Source of the DNA: an uncultured Arcanobacterium sp. | GTDB taxonomy: Bacteria > Actinomycetota > Actinomycetes > Actinomycetales > Actinomycetaceae | Length of the DNA stretch: 64,000 nt | NCBI GenBank assembly: GCA_958428545.1 | Contig: CAUAGM010000006.1 | Span: 1-64,000 of the forward strand | Direction of reading: 5' to 3' | Shown: positions 1 to 7,153 of the stretch, in pieces | Layout: each line of letters begins with the position of its first letter | Numbering within the stretch: the stretch's first letter is position 1 | Translations under genes and position numbers: made by a program | Notes under the pieces: generated by a model | The model's database searches: none | Seen by the model: the letters and a program-made list of their open reading frames with translations, nothing else | Told to the model about the DNA's origin: nothing

Positions 1-274
1 CACGGCGATCATCATCACGACGACCATAAGAACCACGGCGATCATCATCACGACGCCCATAACCTCCACGGCGATCATCGTCACGACGCCCGTAGCCACT
101 ACGTGAACGCTCTTGATACGAAGAGTTATGACCACCTCGACGGTCATTTGATGACTGCCACCCCGAGGAACCTGTTGTACGCCTTTCGCGGCTCTGTGAT
201 TGATTCGATTCGTGATCATTGAAATTAGGCATAAATTCCTCGCGGTTCAGTTGTAAAGAAACAAACGCACTCAT
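1..274 (-). CDS. 5' end of a gene for an Arg/Asp/Gly-repeat protein (partial)
   Basis: Only about the first 91 codons are in the window; the gene runs off the left edge. The reading begins MSAFVSLQLNREEFMPNF and then becomes low-complexity, with at least three copies of an 11-residue unit close to GYGRRDDDRRG. The ATG at 274 is chosen because the hexamer TAGATA lies exactly 6 nt upstream (281-286), like other leaderless starts in this window; an internal ATG at 232 is the alternative. Arg/Gly/Asp repeats of this sort occur at the ends of bacterial RNA-binding proteins (pseudouridine synthases, DEAD-box helicases), so an RNA-related role is possible, but no catalytic domain is visible and I do not assign one. 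It diverges from the tRNA-Gln/tRNA-Glu pair. Confidence 0.7.
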   Translation of the reverse strand, partial: MSAFVSLQLNREEFMPNFNDHESNQSQSRERRTTGSSGWQSSNDRRGGHNSSYQERSRSGYGRRDDDRRGGYGRRDDDRRGSYGRRDDDRR

Positions 275-427
275 GCGCGCTATCTACACAAGCATAACGG
301 TTGAGGACGAAAAAATTACTATAGGGTGAGCACTCTCACCATTGACGCACATGAATTAAGTTTGCGCTACACGCTGTTATTGAACTAGTATTTTCTCCGT
401 TGCTTCTAACGAAGTGCACTGAATCAT

Positions 428-499
428 TGGGGTATGGTGTAATTGGCAGCACGAGTGATTCTGGTTCATTTAGTCTAGGTTCGAGTCCTGGTACCCCAG
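428..499 (+). tRNA. tRNA-Gln (anticodon CTG)
   Basis: A cloverleaf can be drawn: acceptor TGGGGTA (428-434) pairs with TACCCCA (492-498), the discriminator is G499, the anticodon loop reads CTG, and a T-loop of the GGTTCGAGTCC type is present. No CCA is encoded. It is followed closely by tRNA-Glu in the same direction, so the two are probably one transcript. Confidence 0.95.
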
Positions 500-543
500 C
501 GAGTTGGTATTTTGCCAACACAGATGATACGATCATCGCCTGA

Positions 544-616
544 GCCCCGTTCGTCTAGCGGCCTAGGACATCGCCCTCTCACGGCGGTAACACCGGTTCA
601 AATCCGGTACGGGGTA
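544..616 (+). tRNA. tRNA-Glu (anticodon CTC)
   Basis: Acceptor GCCCCGT (544-550) pairs with ACGGGGT (609-615) with one G-T wobble. The anticodon stem CGCC/GGCG encloses CTCTCAC, giving CTC. CCA is not encoded. This is the last clearly host-like feature before the AT-rich arginine block begins within the next 60 or so bases. Confidence 0.95.
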
Positions 617-679
617 CAATATTGCCGAGATATTTGGTGAAATTATAAAATTTGCTCTACGTTTCGCATATCTGTGTAA

Positions 680-738
680 GTCTTATTTCTTTACTATAAA
701 ATCAAGTAATTTTAAAAAATTCTGTTTGTTAAGTCCAT
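680..738 (-). pseudogene. argF: 5' fragment of argF (ornithine carbamoyltransferase)
   Basis: After argD stops at 752 there is a good ribosome-binding site (AAAGGAG) and an ATG at 738. Reading MDLTNR, then after one frame change NFLKLLDF, then after a second change TSKEIR, reproduces the start of Clostridia-type ornithine carbamoyltransferases. Both frame changes fit a single missing base. Similarity stops near 680, so only about 20 codons remain. It would have been the last gene of an argH-C-J-B-D-F operon. The identification rests on a short stretch and on context. Confidence 0.6.
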
Positions 739-751
739 TATTACATCTCCT

Positions 752-1909
752 TTATTCACAAGCTGATTTTAAAACACTAACTGCTTTTTTAAGTAAATCA
801 AAAGGAATATTCAAAGCAGGAAGTAATCTTATTTTATTTTTAGCCTTTAAAACGCTAACGCCGTTTTCAAGGCATTTTTTCAACACATCACTAGAATCTT
901 TTTCGGTTTCAACACCAATCATAAGACCCATTCCGCTGATAGATTTTACACCTTTAGCACCGTTTAACTCATTAAAAATATAATCGGATTTTTCTTTTAC
1001 GCTTTTTAATAATTCATCATCAATTCTTGATAAAACATTAACTGCACCGGCACAAACTGTAGGATTTCCGCCGAAAGTTGAACCATGTGAGCCAAAATCA
1101 AATACATTTTCACATTTTTCAAAAAGCATTGCAGCACCGATTGGCAAACCGCCGCCAAGACCTTTTGCGGTTGTTACAATATCAGGTGTGATACCATAAT
1201 TCATATATCCGTAAAGCTTGCCTGTTCTTCCGTTACCTGTTTGAATTTCATCGGCAATCATTAAAATATCTTTTTCTTTTGCTATTTCATTAATTTTTTC
1301 AACAAAATCTTTTTCAAGCGGTAAAACGCCGCCTTCGCCTTGAATAGTTTCAAACATAATAGCGATTACAGGATTATCGTTAACTTTTTTCTCTAAATCA
1401 GCAATATCATTAGCCTTTGCATAAACAAAGCCGTTTGTAAGCGGTAAAAAGTCATTATGAAAAACATCTTGACCTGTTGCGGCAAGCATTGTTACGGTTC
1501 TGCCGTGAAAAGAATTAACAAGAGTTAAAATAACGCCGTTTTTAACACCTTTATTCTCGGCATATTTTCTTGCGGCCTTTATAGCACACTCATTAGCCTC
1601 TGCACCTGAATTGCCGAAAAATACTTTTTTACAACCTGTTTTTTTAGATAATAATTCGGCTAATTTTACGCAAGGCTCTGAGTAATAAAGGTTTGAAGTA
1701 TGCTGAAAAACTTCAAGTTGTTTTTCAACTGCGTCTATCCATTCTTTATCACAAAAACCAAATGTATTTACAGCAATTCCTGTACCAAGGTCAATATATT
1801 CTTTACCGTTTTCATCGTAAAAGATACTGCCGTTTCCTTGTATAATTTGCAAATCAAATCTGTTGTATGTATTAGCAATAAACTTTTTATCATCAGACTT
1901 AACGCTCAT
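752..1909 (-). CDS. argD: Acetylornithine aminotransferase ArgD
   Basis: A 385-residue PLP-dependent class III aminotransferase that converts N-acetylglutamate semialdehyde to N-acetylornithine, with glutamate as amino donor. Seen in the sequence: the N-terminal YIDLGTGIAVNTFG segment, the cofactor-binding SGAEANE and SFHGRT motifs, the aspartate in ADEIQTGNGRTG, and the Schiff-base lysine in TTAKGLGGGLPIG. Length is normal for the family. The ATG overlaps the argB stop (TAATG), showing translational coupling in the order argC-argJ-argB-argD. Codons are strongly A/T-ending, unlike genes after 7 kb, and the protein looks Clostridia-like; the gene belongs to the foreign arg block. Intact over its full length. 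Confidence 0.93.
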   Translation of the reverse strand: MSVKSDDKKFIANTYNRFDLQIIQGNGSIFYDENGKEYIDLGTGIAVNTFGFCDKEWIDAVEKQLEVFQHTSNLYYSEPCVKLAELLSKKTGCKKVFFGNSGAEANECAIKAARKYAENKGVKNGVILTLVNSFHGRTVTMLAATGQDVFHNDFLPLTNGFVYAKANDIADLEKKVNDNPVIAIMFETIQGEGGVLPLEKDFVEKINEIAKEKDILMIADEIQTGNGRTGKLYGYMNYGITPDIVTTAKGLGGGLPIGAAMLFEKCENVFDFGSHGSTFGGNPTVCAGAVNVLSRIDDELLKSVKEKSDYIFNELNGAKGVKSISGMGLMIGVETEKDSSDVLKKCLENGVSVLKAKNKIRLLPALNIPFDLLKKAVSVLKSACE

Positions 1910-2772
1910 TAATATTTCTCTTTTACGACCATTGTGCCGACACCTTCATCAGTAAGCATATCAAGCAAGATAGCGTGTGGAACTCTGCCATCCATTATAG
2001 TAACTTTATCAACACCCCTGTTTATAGCGTCGATACAACATTCAACTTTTGGAATCATTCCGCCGGAGATTACTTCATTATTAAACAATTCAGCCGCTTC
2101 TTTAATATCAACAAGCGGAACTAGTGAATCAGGGTTATCTTTATCGTGTAAAATACCCGCAATATCTGTCATTAAAATAAATCTGTCGGCTTTCATTGCA
2201 CCTGCAATATAAGCTGCCGCAGTATCTGCGTTAATATTGTAAACATTTCCTTGCTTATCGCAGCCGATAGTTGAAACAACAGGAATATAACCTCTATCAA
2301 GCAAATCGGTAACAGGCTCAACATTTACATCGGTAATTTTACCAACAAATCCAAGACGCTCGTCTTTAACTTCGGCCTTAATCATTTGTCCGTCGATACC
2401 GCAAATACCCATTGCTTTACCGCCTTTGGTTTCAAGCAAATTAACAAGGCTTTTATTAATTTTTCCTGCCAAAACCATTTGAACAATTTCAGTTGATTCT
2501 TTATCAGTAACACGAAGTCCATCAACGAATTTTGACTCTTTGCCTACTCTTTCTAACATATCAGTTATTTCCGGACCGCCACCGTGAACCAAAACGACTT
2601 TAACGCCTATAAGCGTTAAAAGCACAATATCTTCCATAACTCGTTGTTTTAGGTCATCATTAATCATAGCGTTTCCGCCATATTTAATTACAACAACTTT
2701 TCCGTTATATTTTTTTATATAAGGCAACGCTTCAACAAGCACAGTTGCTCTTTCGGCATTATACAAATTCAT
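1909..2772 (-). CDS. argB: Acetylglutamate kinase ArgB
   Basis: A 287-residue amino-acid-kinase-family protein that phosphorylates N-acetylglutamate with ATP, the second and usually feedback-controlled step of arginine synthesis. Visible motifs are KYGGNAM near residue 30, LVHGGGPEI near 65, the VSTIGCDKQGNVYNINAD region and the C-terminal GGMIPKVECC segment. The ribosome-binding site AAGGA lies upstream of the ATG. It lies in the arg operon between argJ (74 nt gap, containing an isolated GC-rich GGCGCGCC) and argD (overlapping). AT-rich codon use like the rest of the block. Family identity is secure; arginine-sensitivity cannot be judged here. Confidence 0.93.
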   Translation of the reverse strand: MNLYNAERATVLVEALPYIKKYNGKVVVIKYGGNAMINDDLKQRVMEDIVLLTLIGVKVVLVHGGGPEITDMLERVGKESKFVDGLRVTDKESTEIVQMVLAGKINKSLVNLLETKGGKAMGICGIDGQMIKAEVKDERLGFVGKITDVNVEPVTDLLDRGYIPVVSTIGCDKQGNVYNINADTAAAYIAGAMKADRFILMTDIAGILHDKDNPDSLVPLVDIKEAAELFNNEVISGGMIPKVECCIDAINRGVDKVTIMDGRVPHAILLDMLTDEGVGTMVVKEKY

Positions 2773-2846
2773 ATTTTTATCCTTAAAATAAAACTCTGTT
2801 AAATTAAGTAATGGCGCGCCAAAACCGTCACACCTTACATTTTTTA

Positions 2847-4058
2847 TTACGTTCTGTAATCGCCGTTAATTTTTACATAACCATAAGTTAAATCGCAGCC
2901 CCAAGCGGTAGTGGAGTTGTTACCATTATTAAGATTAATTAAAACTTCAATTTCTTTTTCAAGCAAAATTTCTTTTGCTTTTTCTTCTGAAAAATCAACG
3001 CCCGCACCGTTTTTGCAAACAATAATTTCGCCTTTATTAGATTTAAATGAAACATCTATTTTTTTAACATCAACATCAGCGCCTGAATAACCGATTGCAC
3101 ATAAAACTCTGCCCCAGTTAGCATCTGCACCAAACATTGCGGCTTTAAAAAGCGATGAACAGATAACTGATTTTGCAACTGTTTTTGCGGTTTGTTCGTC
3201 TTTTGCTCCGTCTACTTTACATTCGAGCATTTTTGTTGCGCCTTCGCCGTCACCTGCAATCATTTTGCAAAGTGTAACAGTAACCGAATTAAGTGCTTTC
3301 ATAAACTCAGAAAAATCTTCGCCGTCAGCAGTAATCTCTTTATTTTCAGCCATACCGTTTGCAAGAACCGAAACCATATCATTTGTTGAAGTATCGCCAT
3401 CAACCGAAACCATATTAAAAGTAGTTTTAACATCAGTTGACAATGCTTGTTGAAGCATTTCAGGAGATATTGCACAGTCGGTTGTTATGAATACAAGCAT
3501 CGTAGCCATATTTGGATGAATCATACCACTGCCTTTTGCAATACCGCCGATTTTGCAAGCAACACCGCCGATTTCAAATTCAACAGCAACTTCCTTTGCA
3601 ATTGTATCGGTAGTCATAATTGCTTCAGCCGCAAGCGAGCCGTTTTTACCAAGTCCATCAGCCAGCTCATCAATTCCGTTTTTAATCGGTGTAATATCAA
3701 GCGGTTGGCCAATAACGCCTGTTGACGCAACAATAACATCATTACTTGCTATTTTTAATTTCTCGGCTACTAAATCACACATTTCTTCGGCAATTTCAAC
3801 ACCATTTGCATTACAAGTGTTAGCGTTGCCGCTATTGCAAATAACCGCTTTAGCAAAACCATTTGAAACATTTTTCTTTGTAACTGCAATAGGTGCACCT
3901 TTTACAAGATTAGTTGTATAGACGCAAGCCGCTGACGCTTTAGTTTCAGATAAAATTAACGCCAAATCTCTTTTTGATTTATTCTTTCTTATTCCGCAAT
4001 GAATTCCGTTTGCTAAAAAACCTTTAGCAGCAGTTACACCACCATCAATATATTTCAT
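2847..4058 (-). CDS. argJ: Bifunctional ornithine acetyltransferase / N-acetylglutamate synthase ArgJ
   Basis: A 403-residue ArgJ. The enzyme recycles the acetyl group from N-acetylornithine to glutamate, and bifunctional forms also make N-acetylglutamate from acetyl-CoA. It is made as a precursor that cuts itself before a threonine; the site is visible as the T in KGSGMIHPNMATMLVFITTD near residue 190. Other family marks are the N-terminal GVTAAKGFLANGIHCGIR and the C-terminal NNSTTAWGCDLTYGYVKIN segments. It follows argC by 12 nt. AT-rich and Clostridia-like. Whether it is bifunctional cannot be told from sequence alone; no argA is visible in the window. Confidence 0.92.
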   Translation of the reverse strand: MKYIDGGVTAAKGFLANGIHCGIRKNKSKRDLALILSETKASAACVYTTNLVKGAPIAVTKKNVSNGFAKAVICNSGNANTCNANGVEIAEEMCDLVAEKLKIASNDVIVASTGVIGQPLDITPIKNGIDELADGLGKNGSLAAEAIMTTDTIAKEVAVEFEIGGVACKIGGIAKGSGMIHPNMATMLVFITTDCAISPEMLQQALSTDVKTTFNMVSVDGDTSTNDMVSVLANGMAENKEITADGEDFSEFMKALNSVTVTLCKMIAGDGEGATKMLECKVDGAKDEQTAKTVAKSVICSSLFKAAMFGADANWGRVLCAIGYSGADVDVKKIDVSFKSNKGEIIVCKNGAGVDFSEEKAKEILLEKEIEVLINLNNGNNSTTAWGCDLTYGYVKINGDYRT

Positions 4059-4070
4059 AAAACTCTCCTT

Positions 4071-4997
4071 TTAAATATCCAAACCAGTAGTTTTTTCAAT
4101 GCCGAGTTTGATATTCATACACTCGACTGCCGCACCTGAAGCACCTTTACCAAGATTATTAAAAGCGGAAATAAGCAAAATTCGCTCATCATTTCCTGCT
4201 ACTGTTACCTTCATATTATCTTTATCCGAAACTAAGTTTCCTGCGATAAAGCCATTATTATCAATATAATCGCAGTATTTTACAAAGCCGTCTTTATAAA
4301 GGTTTTTATAAACATTTTTAATGTCTTGCGCATTACCGTTTATATCGCTTTTAAACAGCGGAACAGTAACAACCATACCACTGTAATAATCACATACATA
4401 AGGGCAAAAAATCGGTTCTTTTTCAAGACCGCTGATAATTTTCATTTCCTTCAAATGCTTATGCTGTTGAGTTAATGCATACTCTCTTGGAGCAGAAAAT
4501 TCATCATCACGATTTTGGTTTTCATACTGTGCAATGCCTTTTTTACCTGCACCGCTATAACCGGAAACTGCGTGGCACATAACACCTAAATCTTTATTTA
4601 TAATGCCGTTTTTCACAAGCGGCTCAACTAATGAAATAAATCCGCTTGCATAACAACCCGGAACAGCAATTCTGTTTGAATTTATGATCTTTTTCTCAAA
4701 CTCTTCTGATAGCTCAGGAAAACCATACGCCCAATCATCATTTGTTCTGTGAGCGGTTGATGCGTCAATTACCACAACTTTATCATTTTCAATCAATGAA
4801 ACCGCTTCTCTTGAAGCATTATCAGGCAAACACAAAAACGCAATATCGCAATTATTAAGTGCCTGTTTTCTGTACTCTAAAACTTTTCTTTTGTCATCAG
4901 GCAAAGTAATCAGTTCAATATCTTTTCTGTTTTGTAATCTCTCTACAATGCGAAGTCCTGTTGTGCCCGCACCGCCGTCAATAAAAACCTTTTTCAT
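4071..4997 (-). CDS. argC: N-acetyl-gamma-glutamyl-phosphate reductase ArgC (short, type 2 form)
   Basis: A 308-residue NADPH-dependent reductase that makes N-acetylglutamate semialdehyde. The N-terminal Rossmann segment reads FIDGGAGTTGLRI, the catalytic cysteine is in IAVPGCYASGF near residue 115, and the SGYSGAGKKG and QQHKHLKEM segments follow. The length and this N-terminus match the shorter class of ArgC rather than the class of about 340 residues. The ATG lies 2 nt after the stop of the argH remnant, so the operon runs argH-argC-argJ-argB-argD(-argF). AT-rich codon use. No ARG-box operator could be checked, because the upstream part of the operon is missing. Confidence 0.92.
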   Translation of the reverse strand: MKKVFIDGGAGTTGLRIVERLQNRKDIELITLPDDKRKVLEYRKQALNNCDIAFLCLPDNASREAVSLIENDKVVVIDASTAHRTNDDWAYGFPELSEEFEKKIINSNRIAVPGCYASGFISLVEPLVKNGIINKDLGVMCHAVSGYSGAGKKGIAQYENQNRDDEFSAPREYALTQQHKHLKEMKIISGLEKEPIFCPYVCDYYSGMVVTVPLFKSDINGNAQDIKNVYKNLYKDGFVKYCDYIDNNGFIAGNLVSDKDNMKVTVAGNDERILLISAFNNLGKGASGAAVECMNIKLGIEKTTGLDI

Positions 4998-4999
4998 TT

Positions 5000-5858
5000 T
5001 TACTTAATAAATTCCTTAATATATTCAATCTGTTTTTCAACCGATTCAGGACCTGTTCCGCCTGCTGAAATTCGTTTATTTACACAGATTTCAAGGCTGA
5101 TTTCATTATACAAATCATCTTCAATGAAAATTCTTTGTATTCATCAATTGAAACAGTATCCAAAACTTTATTATCATTAATACAATAAGCCACAATTTGA
5201 CCTACAATTTTATAAGCACTTCTAAAAGGCAAGCCTTTTTTAGCAAGATAATCGGCAAGGTCGGCTGTGTTAATAAATCCGCCTTGAGCCGCTTTGTACA
5301 TATTGTCGGCTTTAACTTTCATAGTTTCAAGCATTGGTGAAAAGTTAGTTAAGCATTGTTTAACAGTATCAATCGCATCAAAAATTGCTTCTTTATCTTC
5401 TTGCATATCTTTTTGTTGTAAGCAAGCGGAAGACCTTTAAGCGTTGTAAGAAGTGCAAAAAGGTCGCCGTAAACTCTGCCTGTTTTGCCCCTTACAAGTT
5501 CAGCAATATCGCTATTTTTCTTTTGCGGCATAATACTTGAGCCTGTTGTAAAACTGCATCTAATTCAACAAAAGAAAACTCGCTGCTTGACCATAAAATA
5601 ATCTCTTCTGAAAAACGAGATAAATGCATCATAACCAAAGACAAAGCACTCATACTTTCTACACAGAAATCTCTGCCAGAAACGCCGTCAATCGAATTTA
5701 ATGTAATGCCGTCAAAACCTAATTTTTCAGCCTCAAAAATCTATCGGTATTAAAGGTTGTTCCCGCTAAAGCACAAGAGCCGATTGGCGAATAATTCATT
5801 CTATTTAAAGCGCCAGAAAGTCTGGCATAATCACGGGAAAATATCATAGCAAACACTA
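5000..5858 (-). pseudogene. argH: argH (argininosuccinate lyase), 5'-truncated and frameshifted
   Basis: Conceptual translation with frame changes gives FSRDYARLSGALNRMN, then SIDGVSGRDFCVESMSAL, then the family signature as TGSSIMPQKKNSD, then LLTTLKGLPLAYNK, and ends RISAGGTGPESVEKQIEY to a stop at 5000-5002. This is the C-terminal 60-65% of argininosuccinate lyase. At least four frame changes are needed (near 5745, 5560, 5415 and 5125), each explained by one missing base, three of them in A or T runs. The first 170 or so codons are absent; similarity starts near 5858. The signature has NSD where NPD is usual. No functional lyase can come from this copy as read. Confidence 0.88.
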
Positions 5859-6183
5859 CATTGAAGAATGCACATTGAAGAATACCAATAGGAAACGAGT
5901 GAAAAATCTAAAATCTCTCAACCGCAGCACAAAGCAAATAAGAAGCCCCTCAAGAAAATGAGAGCGCCATCAACCAATTAACCAACAAGCACATGGGAAG
6001 GCAGGTTCACCTACGCAAGAGGAAGATAGCCTCCCACGCAAAAGCTAGGCATGCAGATACAAATCTTAAAAACCACCCACAACACGCCGAGTAAAGACAC
6101 GGATTTTGCTACGTAACCCGATTTAGCGAGAGGAACTTCAAAGAAAGATTATCCACTACGTTTTCTTTAGCAGATCAAGAAAA
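5859..6183. other. Non-coding stretch right of the arg block
   Basis: No credible gene is seen here. Base composition returns to that of the rest of the window. A short direct repeat (CATTGAAGAAT twice, about 5874-5898) sits beside the point where argH similarity ends. No integrase, inverted repeat or copy of a flanking tRNA end was recognised that would mark an insertion boundary. Confidence 0.6.
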
Positions 6184-6260
6184 TGGTGGGCGGTACAGGA
6201 CTCGAACCTGCGACCTCTTCCGTGTCAAGGAAACGCGCTAACCAGCTGCGCCAACCGCCC
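6184..6260 (-). tRNA. tRNA-Val (anticodon GAC), with encoded CCA
   Basis: On the minus strand the 5' acceptor GGGCGGT (6260-6254) pairs with ACCGCCC (6194-6188), the discriminator is A, and CCA is encoded (6184-6186). The anticodon loop reads TTGACAC, so GAC. It is the first of four tRNAs on this side of the arg block and the only one of them that encodes CCA. Confidence 0.95.
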
Positions 6261-6315
6261 ATATTCAGTTCAAAAAGAAAACCAGAAAACCAACGAGGCA
6301 TTCTGGCTTATTTCG

Positions 6316-6386
6316 AGGTGGGTACGGGATTCGAACCCGTGTATACGGCTTTGCAGGCCGCTGCCTCGCCTCTCGGCCAACCCACC
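6316..6386 (-). tRNA. tRNA-Cys (anticodon GCA)
   Basis: Acceptor GGTGGGT (6386-6380) pairs with ACCCACC (6323-6317). The discriminator is U, the expected identity base for tRNA-Cys, and the anticodon loop contains GCA. CCA is not encoded. Same direction as tRNA-Val(GAC) and tRNA-Gly. Confidence 0.95.
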
Positions 6387-6418
6387 ATGTGGTTGAGCAG
6401 ATACCTGCTTGGCCATCG

Positions 6419-6491
6419 AGCGGATGACGGGACTCGGACCCGCGACCCTCACCTTGGCAAGGTGATGCTCTACCAACTGAGCTACATCCGC
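6419..6491 (-). tRNA. tRNA-Gly (anticodon GCC)
   Basis: Acceptor GCGGATG (6491-6485) pairs with CATCCGC (6426-6420). The D-loop carries AGTTGGTAGAGC, the anticodon loop contains GCC, and the T-arm is normal. CCA is not encoded. This would be the first gene of the minus-strand tRNA-Gly/Cys/Val transcript. Confidence 0.95.
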
Positions 6492-6644
6492 ATTACGCTG
6501 AAGCACTCTCGTGCTGTTTGCGACGCGTACCAATATAGCCAACTTTTCTGCTTCGTGTCCAATCGAAAAAGAATGACCTGCGCCACGGATACTCTACTTG
6601 CATTTACGAAGCCTTTCGGGCTACCATCTTTTAACGTCATAGAC

Positions 6645-6716
<72 letters not shown>

Positions 6717-6720
6717 CATT

Positions 6721-6756
6721 AAGAAGCCCGAGCGGCAATAGCCGCTTGGGCTTCTT
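6721..6756 (+). terminator. Strong hairpin after tRNA-Val(CAC)
   Basis: A 16-bp arm (6721-6736) and its near-perfect complement (6741-6756) enclose the loop AATA, a few bases after the tRNA. The T-run after it is weak (TTCTTC lies within the arm), so this may act as a processing and termination structure. It is symmetric and could work on both strands. Confidence 0.7.
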
Positions 6757-7141
6757 CGTGCATAGGAGCCACGCTTGTGTAAGCAACTAAAAACACGAAG
6801 AAGCTTGGGGCTGGTGCAAAACGTCAGCGAGGGCGCCGAAAATATGCTTATTCCGCACAAGCGAAATTAAGCACATCACATCTTCACTTCTTCTTCCGAC
6901 ACACGCCGCACAGCACACGGTATACGTGAAGAAGTGCCCGGTTCCGCACGAGCAGAATTAACAGCACACCACACCCTGCCACATGCTCCCTTCTCCTCAC
7001 GCACACCAATGGGAAACCAGGATATATCCCCTCCCTCGCACACCACACAGCACACAACATGCAACACACAGCACTCGTGAAATGTGCTCAATTTCGCCCT
7101 AACTGCGCTAAAAGCACATACGAAGCTCCCCCTTTTTCAGG
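6757..7141. other. Non-coding, CA-rich region before glgX
   Basis: No convincing gene. It contains an imperfect repeat of a TTCCGCACAAGCGAAATTAA-like segment (about 6850 and 6942) and a long CACA-rich stretch (about 6960-7070). Short open frames on both strands look like chance products of this composition. Confidence 0.5.
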
Positions 7142-7147
7142 TAGTCT
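7142..7147 (+). promoter_or_regulatory. -10 element of a leaderless promoter for glgX
   Basis: TAGTCT stands exactly 6 nt before the ATG at 7154, and no Shine-Dalgarno sequence is present between them. Transcription would then start at or next to the A of the start codon. Confidence 0.5.
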
Positions 7148-7153
7148 TGTTGT

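Noticed and set aside
2773..2846. Isolated GGCGCGCC octamer in the argJ-argB gap as a vector or linker scar
   Set aside because: One restriction-site-like octamer is not enough evidence; no vector sequence accompanies it.
600..6200. Attachment-site pair bounding the arg block
   Set aside because: The ends of tRNA-Glu and tRNA-Val(GAC) were compared with both junctions; no direct repeat of useful length was found and no integrase is present.
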